From DATHZQ01 sp035458525 (GTDB lineage: Bacteria > Actinomycetota > Acidimicrobiia > Spongiisociales > UBA5794): 64,000 nt of DNA. Position numbers and translations under genes: made by a program. The number at the start of each line of letters is the position of its first letter. Positions within the stretch are counted from its first letter, which is position 1. Where the stretch lies: positions 10,106 to 74,105 of the forward strand of contig DATHZQ010000067.1 in assembly GCA_035458525.1 (NCBI GenBank), read 5' to 3'. Shown here in pieces: positions 8,167 to 16,481 of the stretch. The notes beneath the pieces are model-generated. The model had not been told where the DNA came from. It saw nothing but the letters and a program-made list of their open reading frames with translations, and made no database searches.

Positions 8167-8907
8167 TCATGCGGCGAGCAACATGCGTCCCGCTGCCACC
8201 ACCGCCGCCGCCACGAGAATCCAGCGGACGAACTCGGCTCCCCGCTTGAGGGCCAGGTGCGCTGCGATCCACGCTCCGGTGACCTGGCCGATCGAGAGCA
8301 CGACGCCCACCATGACGTCGACCTGGGCCGCGCTGGCGAAAAGCAACAGCGCCACCGGTGTGTACGCAGCGATCAACAAGACCTTGGCGCCGTTCGCCTT
8401 CACCAGATCGAGCCCGGCGCCCAACACGAGACCGAGCAGCAGCAAGAACCCGACGCCGGCCTGGACGAAGCCTCCGTAGAAGCCAATCGCCAGGAAGACG
8501 ACCTGACGCCACCCGACCGGCAGCACGGCTTCCCGATTCTCGACCCACCGAGAGGGACGCAACAGCACCGATGCCGCCACGAAGATCAGTACAACGGCGA
8601 ACACGCGGCGGGTCGCCCCCGGCGAGAGAAGCGTTGCCGACCACGCACCCAGCGCAGCGCCAACGATGGCTGCCGGGAGCAGCGGCAGAGCCGTTGACCA
8701 AGGCACGGCTTTGCCCTTCGCGAAACGGCCCAGGGCGGCCAGGTTGGCGAGCTGGATGGCGATACGGTTCGTCCCGTTGGCGGCATTGGGACCGATCAGC
8801 TCGGTGAGGATGGGCAGCGTGATGGCCGACCCGCCGCCGGCGAGGGTGTTGATGAAGCCCGATGCGAGGCCGCCGGCGATGACGATGGCAGCCTCGAAGG
8901 GCGTCAT
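8167..8907 (-). CDS. TauE/SafE family (DUF81) membrane transporter
   Basis: A 246-residue polytopic membrane protein with about eight hydrophobic segments. The first has the family motif GFINTLAGGGSAITLPIL, and the internal repeat shows GFYGGFVQAGVGFLLLLGL. TauE/SafE proteins are proposed exporters of sulfite, sulfoacetate or other organosulfur anions; the substrate here is unknown. Its ATG at 8907 overlaps the E2 stop by four bases, so it is the last gene of the 2-oxoacid dehydrogenase operon. A functional link with the dehydrogenase complex is not obvious. Confidence 0.85.
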   Translation of the reverse strand: MTPFEAAIVIAGGLASGFINTLAGGGSAITLPILTELIGPNAANGTNRIAIQLANLAALGRFAKGKAVPWSTALPLLPAAIVGAALGAWSATLLSPGATRRVFAVVLIFVAASVLLRPSRWVENREAVLPVGWRQVVFLAIGFYGGFVQAGVGFLLLLGLVLGAGLDLVKANGAKVLLIAAYTPVALLLFASAAQVDVMVGVVLSIGQVTGAWIAAHLALKRGAEFVRWILVAAAVVAAGRMLLAA

Positions 8908-10052
8908 GCCGTAGCCGGGGCCTCGAAGGCTCTGACCAAGGCGCCGAGGAAGGCGCGGCCGGTGCCGCCGTCGATCACCCGGTGGTCGTAGGACAGGCTC
9001 AGCGGCATCTCGGTCGCGACAACGATCTCGCCCTCTCGCACCACCGGCCGTGGCACCGCACGACCAACGGAGAGGATCGCCGTGGTCCCGAGCGGGATGA
9101 TCGGCGTGCCGTAGCGACCGCCGACAGCACCGATGTTCGAGATCGTGAACGTCTGGCCGCGCAGCTCGTCTGGCGTCGCGGTGCGGTTGCGGGCCGCTGC
9201 GGCCAACCGGGAGATCTCGCTGCTCAATTCTGCGACGCCCCTCTCGCCGGCGTCGCGGACGACGGTCACCATGAGGCCCTCCGGTGTGTCGACCGCGATG
9301 CCGATGTCGTAGTGCAGCTTGTGAACGATCTCGTCGCCCTGGAGCGTGGCGTTGAACTCGGGGTACTCGACGAGCAGCGGGAGCAGCCTCTTGACGAGCA
9401 GCGCCTCGAGCGGAGGCTTGCCCAAGCTCGCACGCTCTGCGAGCACCGCCGCTGCGTCCGCCTCGTCGTAGACCGTGACGTGGGGAATCTCGCGCCACGA
9501 CTGTGCGAGTCGACGAGCGATCGTGCGCCGAACCGCCGACATGCGTTCTCTGCGTACCGGACCCATGTCGCTCGTTGCGACCGCGTTGCGGATGTCGTCT
9601 TCCGTGATCCTCCCGCCCGGACCGGTCCCTGCGATCCGCTCGACGTCGACGCCGAGTTCGTCGGCCAAGCGTCGCAGCATCGGCAACAGCCTCACCCGCT
9701 CCGCGGGAGTGGTGACCACCTCGACGCTGTGATCGATCGAGCCGACGATGGGTGCTGCGGCTGCCGATGCGACTTCGCCGGCCGGCGCAGCACTCCGAGG
9801 CGTCCAGGTCTCACCGGCCTCGCCAACGACCGCGAGCAGCGCCTCGACCTCGATCGTGTCTCCCTCGGCACCGCCCTGGTGGAGCAGCACGCCGGCAACC
9901 GGCGACGGTATGTCGACGACGGCCTTGTCGGTCTCGACCTCGACGAGCGGGGCGTCCATGGAGACGGTCTCCCCCACTGCCACATGCCACTCGACGATCA
10001 CCGCCTCGGTGAGCCCTTCGCCGATGTCAGGAAGATGAAACTCGGTTGCCAT
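8904..10052 (-). CDS. Dihydrolipoamide acyltransferase, E2 of a 2-oxoacid dehydrogenase complex
   Basis: A 382-residue E2 subunit. The lipoyl domain spans about residues 1-78 with the lipoyl-lysine Lys43 in VETDKAVVD. A peripheral subunit-binding domain follows (about 123-158, LADELGVDVERIAGTGPGG), then the catalytic core with the SYDHRVIDGG active-site motif near the C-terminus. It transfers acyl groups from E1 to CoA. The ATG at 10052 has a strong ribosome site (AGGAGG). A single lipoyl domain and the split alpha/beta E1 fit either a branched-chain or a pyruvate dehydrogenase; the sequence alone does not decide. No E3 gene is nearby. Confidence 0.93.
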   Translation of the reverse strand: MATEFHLPDIGEGLTEAVIVEWHVAVGETVSMDAPLVEVETDKAVVDIPSPVAGVLLHQGGAEGDTIEVEALLAVVGEAGETWTPRSAAPAGEVASAAAAPIVGSIDHSVEVVTTPAERVRLLPMLRRLADELGVDVERIAGTGPGGRITEDDIRNAVATSDMGPVRRERMSAVRRTIARRLAQSWREIPHVTVYDEADAAAVLAERASLGKPPLEALLVKRLLPLLVEYPEFNATLQGDEIVHKLHYDIGIAVDTPEGLMVTVVRDAGERGVAELSSEISRLAAAARNRTATPDELRGQTFTISNIGAVGGRYGTPIIPLGTTAILSVGRAVPRPVVREGEIVVATEMPLSLSYDHRVIDGGTGRAFLGALVRAFEAPATA

Positions 10053-10059
10053 GTCCCTC

Positions 10060-11031
10060 CTAGGCCAGCGTCCGGTGCACCGCGGCGACGATCCGCGCCA
10101 CCGACGGCATGTAGTGCTGTTCGGCTCGCCGCAGGGGGACGACGGTGTCCCATCCGGTGACGCGCTCGACCGGCGCCCGCAGGGAGTAGAGCGCTCGTTC
10201 CTGCAGCGTGGCTGCAATCTCCGATGCCAGGCCGCCGGTACGGGGAGCTTCTTGCACCACGACCGCGCGGCCGGTTTGCTCGACGGCGCCGACGACGAGG
10301 TCGAGATCGAGCGGGGCGAGCGAGCGGAGGTCGACCGCTGCGGCGCTGATGCCCTGTTCGGCGAGGGCCCCGATCGATGCCCGCACCTCGCGCATCATCG
10401 CCCCGTAGCCGATGAGGGTCACGTCGCTGCCCTCGGCCACCATCGCCGCCTCGCCGAGCGGCACGGTGTAGTCCCCGGCCGGGACTTCGCCCTTCACGGC
10501 CCGATACAACCGGATGGGCTCGAGAAAGATGACCGGGTCCGGATCCTCGACCGCGGCGAGCAACATCCCTTTGGCGTCGTACGGGTTCGACGGGACGACC
10601 ACCTTCAGGCCCGGCGTGTGTGCGTAGATGACCTCGCTCGATTCGCTGTGATGCTCGGCAGCACCGATGCCGGCCCCGTACGGGATCCGGACAACCATCG
10701 GCGCCGTGAATCTGTGCCGGGAGCGGTTCCGGATGCGCGAAACGTGGCTCACGATCTGGTCGTAGGCGGGGTACGAGAACCCCATGAACTGGATCTCGGC
10801 AATCGGCCGCAAGCCGGCGACCGCCATGCCAAAAGCGGCTCCGATGATGCCAGACTCGGCAACCGGCGTGTCGATGACTCGCAACGCGCCGTGCTTGTCC
10901 AGCAGCCCGTCGGAGACGCGAAACACACCGCCCGTCCGGCCGACGTCCTCGCCAAGGAGCACGACGTCGTCGAATGCCAGCGCAGCATCGAGAGCTTCGT
11001 TCAGCGCTTGGGCGATGTTGCGTTCAGGCAT
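10060..11031 (-). CDS. 2-oxoacid dehydrogenase E1 component, beta subunit
   Basis: A 323-residue E1 beta subunit (transketolase pyrimidine domain plus transketolase C-terminal domain). Signatures include LLGEDVGRTGGVFRVS and DTPVAESGIIGAAFGMA, with AEIQFMGFSYPAYDQI following. With the alpha subunit it forms the heterotetrameric thiamine-diphosphate enzyme that decarboxylates the 2-oxoacid and reductively acylates the E2 lipoyl group. The ATG at 11031 overlaps the end of the alpha gene by eight bases, and only seven bases separate its stop from the E2 start, so all three are co-transcribed. Confidence 0.93.
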   Translation of the reverse strand: MPERNIAQALNEALDAALAFDDVVLLGEDVGRTGGVFRVSDGLLDKHGALRVIDTPVAESGIIGAAFGMAVAGLRPIAEIQFMGFSYPAYDQIVSHVSRIRNRSRHRFTAPMVVRIPYGAGIGAAEHHSESSEVIYAHTPGLKVVVPSNPYDAKGMLLAAVEDPDPVIFLEPIRLYRAVKGEVPAGDYTVPLGEAAMVAEGSDVTLIGYGAMMREVRASIGALAEQGISAAAVDLRSLAPLDLDLVVGAVEQTGRAVVVQEAPRTGGLASEIAATLQERALYSLRAPVERVTGWDTVVPLRRAEQHYMPSVARIVAAVHRTLA

Positions 11032-12076
11032 GCCCTTGCCCTTCGGCGCGGCGGCGTTGGTCCAAGAGCGTCGGAGGCGGTGCGGCGAACATTCCGTCGA
11101 AGATCTCTGCCGGCCCCAGCGGGGCCAGCGCCTCGGCTTGGGCGACGGCGGCCTCGACCCGCTCGGCCTCGGCGGACTCGAGATCGTGCTGCCATTCCGC
11201 GGTCCATGCCTCCCGAACCTCGAGGAAACGGCGTACCCGCTCGATCGGATCGCGTGCCCGCCACGACGCCACGGCATCGTCGCTGCGATAGCGGCCCGCG
11301 TCGTCGGTGGTCGTGTGCGGGCCGATGCGATAGGTGAGGGCCTCGATGAGCGTCGGTCCGTCACCGCGCCGGCCGCGTGCCACCGCCTCGCTGGCAGCGG
11401 CGTAGACGGCGAGCAGGTCATTGCCATCGACGAGCTCCCCTGGCACGCCGTAGGCGTCGGCCTTCTGTGCGATCGTGGCCGAGGCGGTCTGCCGCTCCCG
11501 GGGCATCGAAATCGCCCACCCGTTGTTCTGGCACACGAAGACCGTCGGCGTCTTGTATACGCCGGCGAAGTTCATGGCCTCGTGAAAGTCTCCCTCAGAC
11601 GTTGCCCCGTCGCCAAAGAAGGTCATCGCAACGGTGGACTCGCCCCGGATCTGTGCAGCCCAGCCGATCCCGACGGCGTGGATCATGTGGGCACCGACGG
11701 TGATCGAAGGCGGGAGCACGTTCACCCCGGCGGGTGCGTGGCCGCCGCGCTCGTCGCCGGTGCGGCCCAGGATCAGATTCACCCACGGGTAGCCCTGGAA
11801 CCACATGGCAGCGGCATCGCGGTACGTCCCCACGACCCAGTCTTCTGTGCCGAGTGCGGCCACCGCCCCGATCTGTGCGGCCTCCTGGCCCTCGAACTGG
11901 GCATAGGTGGCGAGCCGACCTTGCCGCTGCATCGCCGAGCACTTCCGGTCGTAGGTTCGCCCCGCGACCATTGCCGCGTAGAGCTCACGAATCCTGTCGA
12001 GCGGCAGCGGATTCTCGCCGACGAGGTTCCCGGAAGCATCGAGGATGGAGCGAGGCTGCTGCGCCGGTGAGGACAT
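11024..12076 (-). CDS. 2-oxoacid dehydrogenase E1 component, alpha subunit
   Basis: A 350-residue E1 alpha subunit. The thiamine-diphosphate motif runs from GDGATSEGDFHEAMNFAGVY to CQNNGWAIS (about residues 180-220). The phosphorylation-loop-like region TYRIGPHTTTDDAGRYR follows near residue 280. Length is standard. It is the first gene of the E1 alpha - E1 beta - E2 - TauE operon; minus-strand TAGCCT lies eight bases before the ATG and is the likely -10 box. Whether the complex uses pyruvate or branched-chain oxoacids remains open. Confidence 0.92.
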   Translation of the reverse strand: MSSPAQQPRSILDASGNLVGENPLPLDRIRELYAAMVAGRTYDRKCSAMQRQGRLATYAQFEGQEAAQIGAVAALGTEDWVVGTYRDAAAMWFQGYPWVNLILGRTGDERGGHAPAGVNVLPPSITVGAHMIHAVGIGWAAQIRGESTVAMTFFGDGATSEGDFHEAMNFAGVYKTPTVFVCQNNGWAISMPRERQTASATIAQKADAYGVPGELVDGNDLLAVYAAASEAVARGRRGDGPTLIEALTYRIGPHTTTDDAGRYRSDDAVASWRARDPIERVRRFLEVREAWTAEWQHDLESAEAERVEAAVAQAEALAPLGPAEIFDGMFAAPPPTLLDQRRRAEGQGHA

Positions 12077-12142
12077 GCGGCGGGAGGCTAACTGAACCGA
12101 GCGACCGCCCGAAACCTCACCGGGAGCCCGGCGTCCCGCGGC

Positions 12143-13936
12143 TCAATCGCCCGGCGAGATCAACTCTGCGGGGCGCCACCCCCGCACCGAGTTGAGGAAG
12201 GCCACGTTCGTGGCGGACAGGACATCCTCGACGCGGATCGGCCGCTCGATCAGCACCCCCGCCTCCAGCATCACCCTGCGATAGACCCCGCCGAGTAGGC
12301 CACAGTCGATCGGTGGGGTGCACCAACGGCCGTCGATGTGGACGGCAACGTTGCCGATGGTGAACTCCGTGACCGTACCCCGATCGTTGACGAGCAACAC
12401 ATCATCGGCGTACGGATGCTGCTTGAGGCGCTCGTCGTAGGCGCCGCGCCGCGTCGTCTTGTGGAACAAGAACACGTTCTGCGGATTGATGGGACTCATG
12501 TCGACGACGAATCGAACCACCTCGGCTTCGGTGTTGGGCTCTTGTCGCAGCGGCATGAACAGCGGCACCGCGGTGGTTTCGATGTTGCCGTCACGCCGCA
12601 GCAGGAGCCGCACACGCTGATCCTGGGACGCTCCTGCCACCGCATCGTCCAGCGCAGCGTCGACCTCGTCGCGGTCGAAACCAAACGCAAAGAAGTCGGC
12701 AGATTCAGCCAGCCGCTCCAGGTGCTCGGGGCGCCATCGGTAGCCGGCTGCAGGGCCCCACCGCAAGGTCTCCACGAGCGAGAAGTCGGGCCGTCGCTCG
12801 ACGAGGAGTTGTGCCTTCACCCGGGCTTCCTCGTATTCGGCGTCGGAGAGTGAGTCCCAGGTGATGCCGCCGCCCACGCCGTACTCGGCGGCGCCTTCGG
12901 AGGTGTCGATCGTGACCGTGCGGATGCCGACATTGAACGCGGCATGGGGCGGGGCGCCACCGACGTGGGGGGCCGAGTACCCAACGGCGCCGCAATACAC
13001 GCCGCGCGGCGATTGCTCGAGCTCGGTGATGATCTCCGTCGTGCGCGCCTTCGGTGCGCCGGTCACCGACCCCGAGGGGAACAGCGCCGCAAATGTCTGA
13101 TCCAGACCGACGTCGTCGCCGACCTCGGCCGAGATCCGAGAGGTCAACTGCCACACCGTCTCATAGCGTTCGAGGGCAAAGAGCTCGTCGACGCACACCG
13201 AGCCGAACTCGGCGATACGGCCGAGATCGTTCCGCAAGAGATCGACGATCATCAAGTTCTCGGCACGATCCTTGACCGAGCTCGTGAGCCGGCGTGCGTG
13301 CCGCCGATCCTCTGCCGCCCACCTTCCGCGCCCGATGGTCCCTTTCATGGGGCGCACCTCCAACCGCGACCCGTTGCGGGCGTAGAAGAGCTCCGGAGAT
13401 GCGCTGGCGACGATGTAGCGGCCCGTGTCCAGATAGGCGCCGAACGCACCCCGCTGAGCCAGCACCAGATCGCGGTACAGCTCGAATGCGTCTCCGGAGA
13501 AGGCCGCATGAAGGCGGAACGTGAAGTTGACCTGATACGTGTCGCCTGCCTGGATGTAGTGCCGGATGTGGCGGATCGCGTCAGCGTGAACCTCGCGGTC
13601 GACCCGGGTCCGCCAGGCGGAGATGTGATAGGGCGCCGGACGCACGACCCGGGGAGCGACACCGTCGACGTCGACCCTGCGCCGGTAGAGAGCGAACCAC
13701 AGCGCCGGCAGCTCAGAGGTCGATGCGTGAGCGTGCAGCGCCGGATCAAAGGCCGGCGCCGCCTCGTACGCGACATACCCCGCCGCCCACAGCCCTCGCC
13801 GGTTGGCCGACTCGACCGCTTGCAGCGCCAAGCGAACCTGGCCCGGCTCGCTGGCCACGATGACGTCCTCGAGACCCTCCAACTCGAAAGAGTGCTCTGT
13901 TCCGGGCGTCAGATCGTCGAACCGTGCGTGCACCAT
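12143..13936 (-). CDS. pabB: Aminodeoxychorismate synthase component I fused to aminodeoxychorismate lyase (PabB-PabC)
   Basis: A 597-residue fusion. The N-terminal ~390 residues are a chorismate-binding PabB/TrpE-type domain with GDTYQVNFTFR and the catalytic FPSGSVTGAPKARTTEII signature. The C-terminal ~200 residues are a class IV aminotransferase/lyase domain like PabC, with the PLP-lysine context FLFHKTTRR. Together they would turn chorismate into 4-aminobenzoate for folate, given an amidotransferase (PabA) or ammonia; pabA is not in the window. I chose the ATG at 13936, preceded by AAGGA. A TTG nine codons earlier is less likely. The gene lies downstream of ftsK on the same strand after about 100 bases. 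Confidence 0.9.
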   Translation of the reverse strand: MVHARFDDLTPGTEHSFELEGLEDVIVASEPGQVRLALQAVESANRRGLWAAGYVAYEAAPAFDPALHAHASTSELPALWFALYRRRVDVDGVAPRVVRPAPYHISAWRTRVDREVHADAIRHIRHYIQAGDTYQVNFTFRLHAAFSGDAFELYRDLVLAQRGAFGAYLDTGRYIVASASPELFYARNGSRLEVRPMKGTIGRGRWAAEDRRHARRLTSSVKDRAENLMIVDLLRNDLGRIAEFGSVCVDELFALERYETVWQLTSRISAEVGDDVGLDQTFAALFPSGSVTGAPKARTTEIITELEQSPRGVYCGAVGYSAPHVGGAPPHAAFNVGIRTVTIDTSEGAAEYGVGGGITWDSLSDAEYEEARVKAQLLVERRPDFSLVETLRWGPAAGYRWRPEHLERLAESADFFAFGFDRDEVDAALDDAVAGASQDQRVRLLLRRDGNIETTAVPLFMPLRQEPNTEAEVVRFVVDMSPINPQNVFLFHKTTRRGAYDERLKQHPYADDVLLVNDRGTVTEFTIGNVAVHIDGRWCTPPIDCGLLGGVYRRVMLEAGVLIERPIRVEDVLSATNVAFLNSVRGWRPAELISPGD

Positions 13937-14032
13937 CTCGTCCTTGACCCTACCGATCGCCAAATCGATGAGAGATGGTCACGATTGCGAGGTTCGCTCA
14001 CGGCGATTCACACGCCAGGCGAGCCGCGTGCG

Positions 14033-16276
14033 TCAGTCCGAGACGAGCACCGAGTCGAGCTCGTCCTCGGCGAGCAGCACCGTGCGCGCTTTGGATCCTT
14101 CGGACGGACCGACAATGCCCTTCCGTTCGAGGATGTCCATCACCCGGCCGGCCCTGGCGAATCCGATGCGCAGTTTCCGCTGCAGCATCGACGTCGACCC
14201 GAGCTGGCTGCGCACGACCAATTCGATCGCCTGCTTGACGATCTCAGGATCTTCGCCCTCGAACTCTTCTTCAGCCTGAGCCGTCTTCTGTGCCGGTTCG
14301 AACACCTCGGTGTCGCGGTACTGCGCGTCCTGCTGCTGCTTCGTCCAATCGACGACTGCGTGGACCTCGCCCTCCGAGACGAAGGCACCTTGGATGCGCT
14401 CCGGCTTCGGATCGCGGGCGGTCACGACGAGCATGTCGCCGAGACCGACCAGCTTCTCCGCACCCGCCGAGTCGATGATGACCCGGGAGTCGGTCTGGGA
14501 GGCGACCGAGAACGCCAGGCGCGAAGGCACGTTGGCCTTGATGACGCCGGTGATCACGTTGACCGACGGCCGCTGGGTGGCGAGCACGAGGTGGATCCCG
14601 ACGGCGCGCGCCATCTGTGCGATGCGAACGACCGAATCCTCGACCGTGCGACCGGCCACCATCATGAGGTCGTTGAGCTCGTCGACGATGATCACGATGA
14701 ACGGGAATCGGTCGTAGCTGTCTTCCTCCAGCCCACCGGCGTCCCATTTCTCTCGGTAGCTGATGATGTCCCGCACCCCCGCATCGGCAAGCAGTTCATA
14801 GCGGCGGTCCATCTCCTGCACCGCCCACTGCAACGCGTCTGCGGCCTTCTTCGGGTTCGTGATGACCCGGGTCAGCAGATGCGGCACTGCGTTGTACTGC
14901 CCCAGCTCCACTCGTTTCGGGTCGACGAGGATCATGCGCACCTCATCCGGTTTCGCCCGCATGAGGATCGATGTCACCAGCGCGTTGATACAGCTCGACT
15001 TTCCGGCGCCGGTGGCGCCGGCGATGAGCACGTGCGGCAGCTCGTCCAGCTTGAGGAGCCGCGGCCGCCCGCTGATGTCCTTGCCGAGCGCCACGCTCAT
15101 CGGATCCCCATCCGCCGCCGCCTCTGCCGACCCGAGGATGTCGCCGAGGGTCACGAGCGAACGATGCCTGTTGGGAACTTCGATCCCGATCGCGCTCTTC
15201 CCGGGGATCGGCGCAAGGATCCGGACGTCGGCGGACGCCATTGCGTAGGCGATGTCGTGGGCCATTCCCGTGACTCGCGAGACCTTCACGCCGGGGGCGA
15301 GCTCGATCTCGAAGCGGGTCACCGTGGGTCCGGGGACGATACGAACCAGCCTGGCGTCGACGCCATGCTGATGCAGCGTCTGCTCCAGCTCGGCTCCCGC
15401 CTGCTCGAGTGACCGCCGGTTCTGCCCGCTGGCCTCGCTGCTCTGCAGCAACTCGACCGGGGGCAGCTGGTAACCGTCGCCGCCGGTCGGAGGAGGAACG
15501 GGCTTCGGACGCGGTGGCTGCTGGGGCTTGCTCTTCTTCGGCCCCTTCTTTGCCGGCTGCTTCTCGGCCTCGGCCTTCTTCGGCTTCGGCTTGGCAGCAG
15601 GCCGTGCCGGCGGACCGCCGGCGGCGAGGACTGCGGTCTCGCCTGAGGTTCGGAAGGGGTTCCGCAACCATCGCCACGTGTCGGCGAGGGTGTGCCCAAC
15701 ATCCCGGATCGTTGCCTTGGTCGAGATCAACACGCCGAGCACCAACACCGAGAACAGCACCAGGAAAGCACCCCAGAACCCGATCAGGCGCCGCAGCGGG
15801 AACGCAATCAGCGATCCGATGGCGCCACCGCGGTCCATCACCTGGTCCATGGATTGGGAAAGCGATACGGCACCGGTCATGAGGTGGAACATGGCAAGGG
15901 AGCCGAGGAAGATCGTGAGCAGCCCAAGCGTCAGACGGCCGTAGTCGGCCCGCGGCATCGTGCCGACCATGGCGACGCCGACGATGGTGAGAACGAGCGG
16001 CACGAACCACGCCCAGTGACCGAACAGAAACTGCAGGCCAGAGGTGGTGAGCCGGCCTGCCGGACCGGAGAGGCCGATCAGGGCAAGCACGAGGAGGCCG
16101 GCGACGACGAGGATCACCAGGCCCCAGACATCATCCGTCTGGCGCCCGAGGCGCTGCCGCACCCGGTCTCTCATCGCTCTCAGCGCGGCGATGAGGCCCT
16201 GGCGCGGCTGTTTGCTTGGCCGCTTCTTGGTCCTACTCCGCCCCTTAGCCCCACGGGACTTGGTCCGTGTTGCCAT
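14033..16276 (-). CDS. ftsK: DNA translocase FtsK/SpoIIIE
   Basis: A 747-residue septal DNA pump that moves chromosome ends during division. The N-terminus is very basic, then come four membrane segments (about residues 51-70, 82-103, 114-135, 168-185). A proline/lysine-rich linker covers 222-265 and the RecA-like motor starts near 270. Walker A is GATGAGKS (420-427); IIVDELNDLMMVAG carries Walker B. The C-terminal ~65 residues form the winged-helix gamma domain that reads KOPS polarity sites. The linker is short compared with E. coli FtsK, normal for SpoIIIE-type proteins. TAAGGT lies nine bases before the ATG as a possible -10 box. Confidence 0.97.
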   Translation of the reverse strand: MATRTKSRGAKGRSRTKKRPSKQPRQGLIAALRAMRDRVRQRLGRQTDDVWGLVILVVAGLLVLALIGLSGPAGRLTTSGLQFLFGHWAWFVPLVLTIVGVAMVGTMPRADYGRLTLGLLTIFLGSLAMFHLMTGAVSLSQSMDQVMDRGGAIGSLIAFPLRRLIGFWGAFLVLFSVLVLGVLISTKATIRDVGHTLADTWRWLRNPFRTSGETAVLAAGGPPARPAAKPKPKKAEAEKQPAKKGPKKSKPQQPPRPKPVPPPTGGDGYQLPPVELLQSSEASGQNRRSLEQAGAELEQTLHQHGVDARLVRIVPGPTVTRFEIELAPGVKVSRVTGMAHDIAYAMASADVRILAPIPGKSAIGIEVPNRHRSLVTLGDILGSAEAAADGDPMSVALGKDISGRPRLLKLDELPHVLIAGATGAGKSSCINALVTSILMRAKPDEVRMILVDPKRVELGQYNAVPHLLTRVITNPKKAADALQWAVQEMDRRYELLADAGVRDIISYREKWDAGGLEEDSYDRFPFIVIIVDELNDLMMVAGRTVEDSVVRIAQMARAVGIHLVLATQRPSVNVITGVIKANVPSRLAFSVASQTDSRVIIDSAGAEKLVGLGDMLVVTARDPKPERIQGAFVSEGEVHAVVDWTKQQQDAQYRDTEVFEPAQKTAQAEEEFEGEDPEIVKQAIELVVRSQLGSTSMLQRKLRIGFARAGRVMDILERKGIVGPSEGSKARTVLLAEDELDSVLVSD

Positions 16277-16406
16277 GGGAGGCCAACCTTACACGCGGCG
16301 CGCGCGGGAACAAATGATTGGCGCCGCCTGCACGGCACGGTTGCAGGTAGCCGTGGACTCGCCCTGGCGGGGCCGGCTGCCGTCTCCGACCCTCCGCTGC
16401 GCTCCG

Positions 16407-16439
16407 GGCCACCTCTCCCACTCCGTGAAAGAGGTGGCC
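16407..16439 (-). terminator. Hairpin downstream of the beta-propeller lipoprotein gene
   Basis: A perfect 10-bp stem GGCCACCTCT / AGAGGTGGCC (16407-16416 and 16430-16439) with a 13-base loop lies between the stop of the minus-strand lipoprotein gene (16482) and the ftsK start (16276). There is no T-run, so a factor-independent stop is uncertain. The rest of this ~205-base spacer shows no gene. Confidence 0.5.
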
Positions 16440-16481
16440 GAACCGACTCCCCAACTCCCCCTCGACGGGACGGGAAGCCGA

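Noticed and set aside
7677..8249. Plus-strand frames opposite the DUF3054 and TauE genes
   Set aside because: They are Arg/Pro-rich shadows; the minus strand encodes clear membrane proteins with matching start signals.
12944..15412. 822-codon plus-strand open frame opposite pabB-pabC and ftsK
   Set aside because: Mirror frame of two clear genes, with no domain or start signal.
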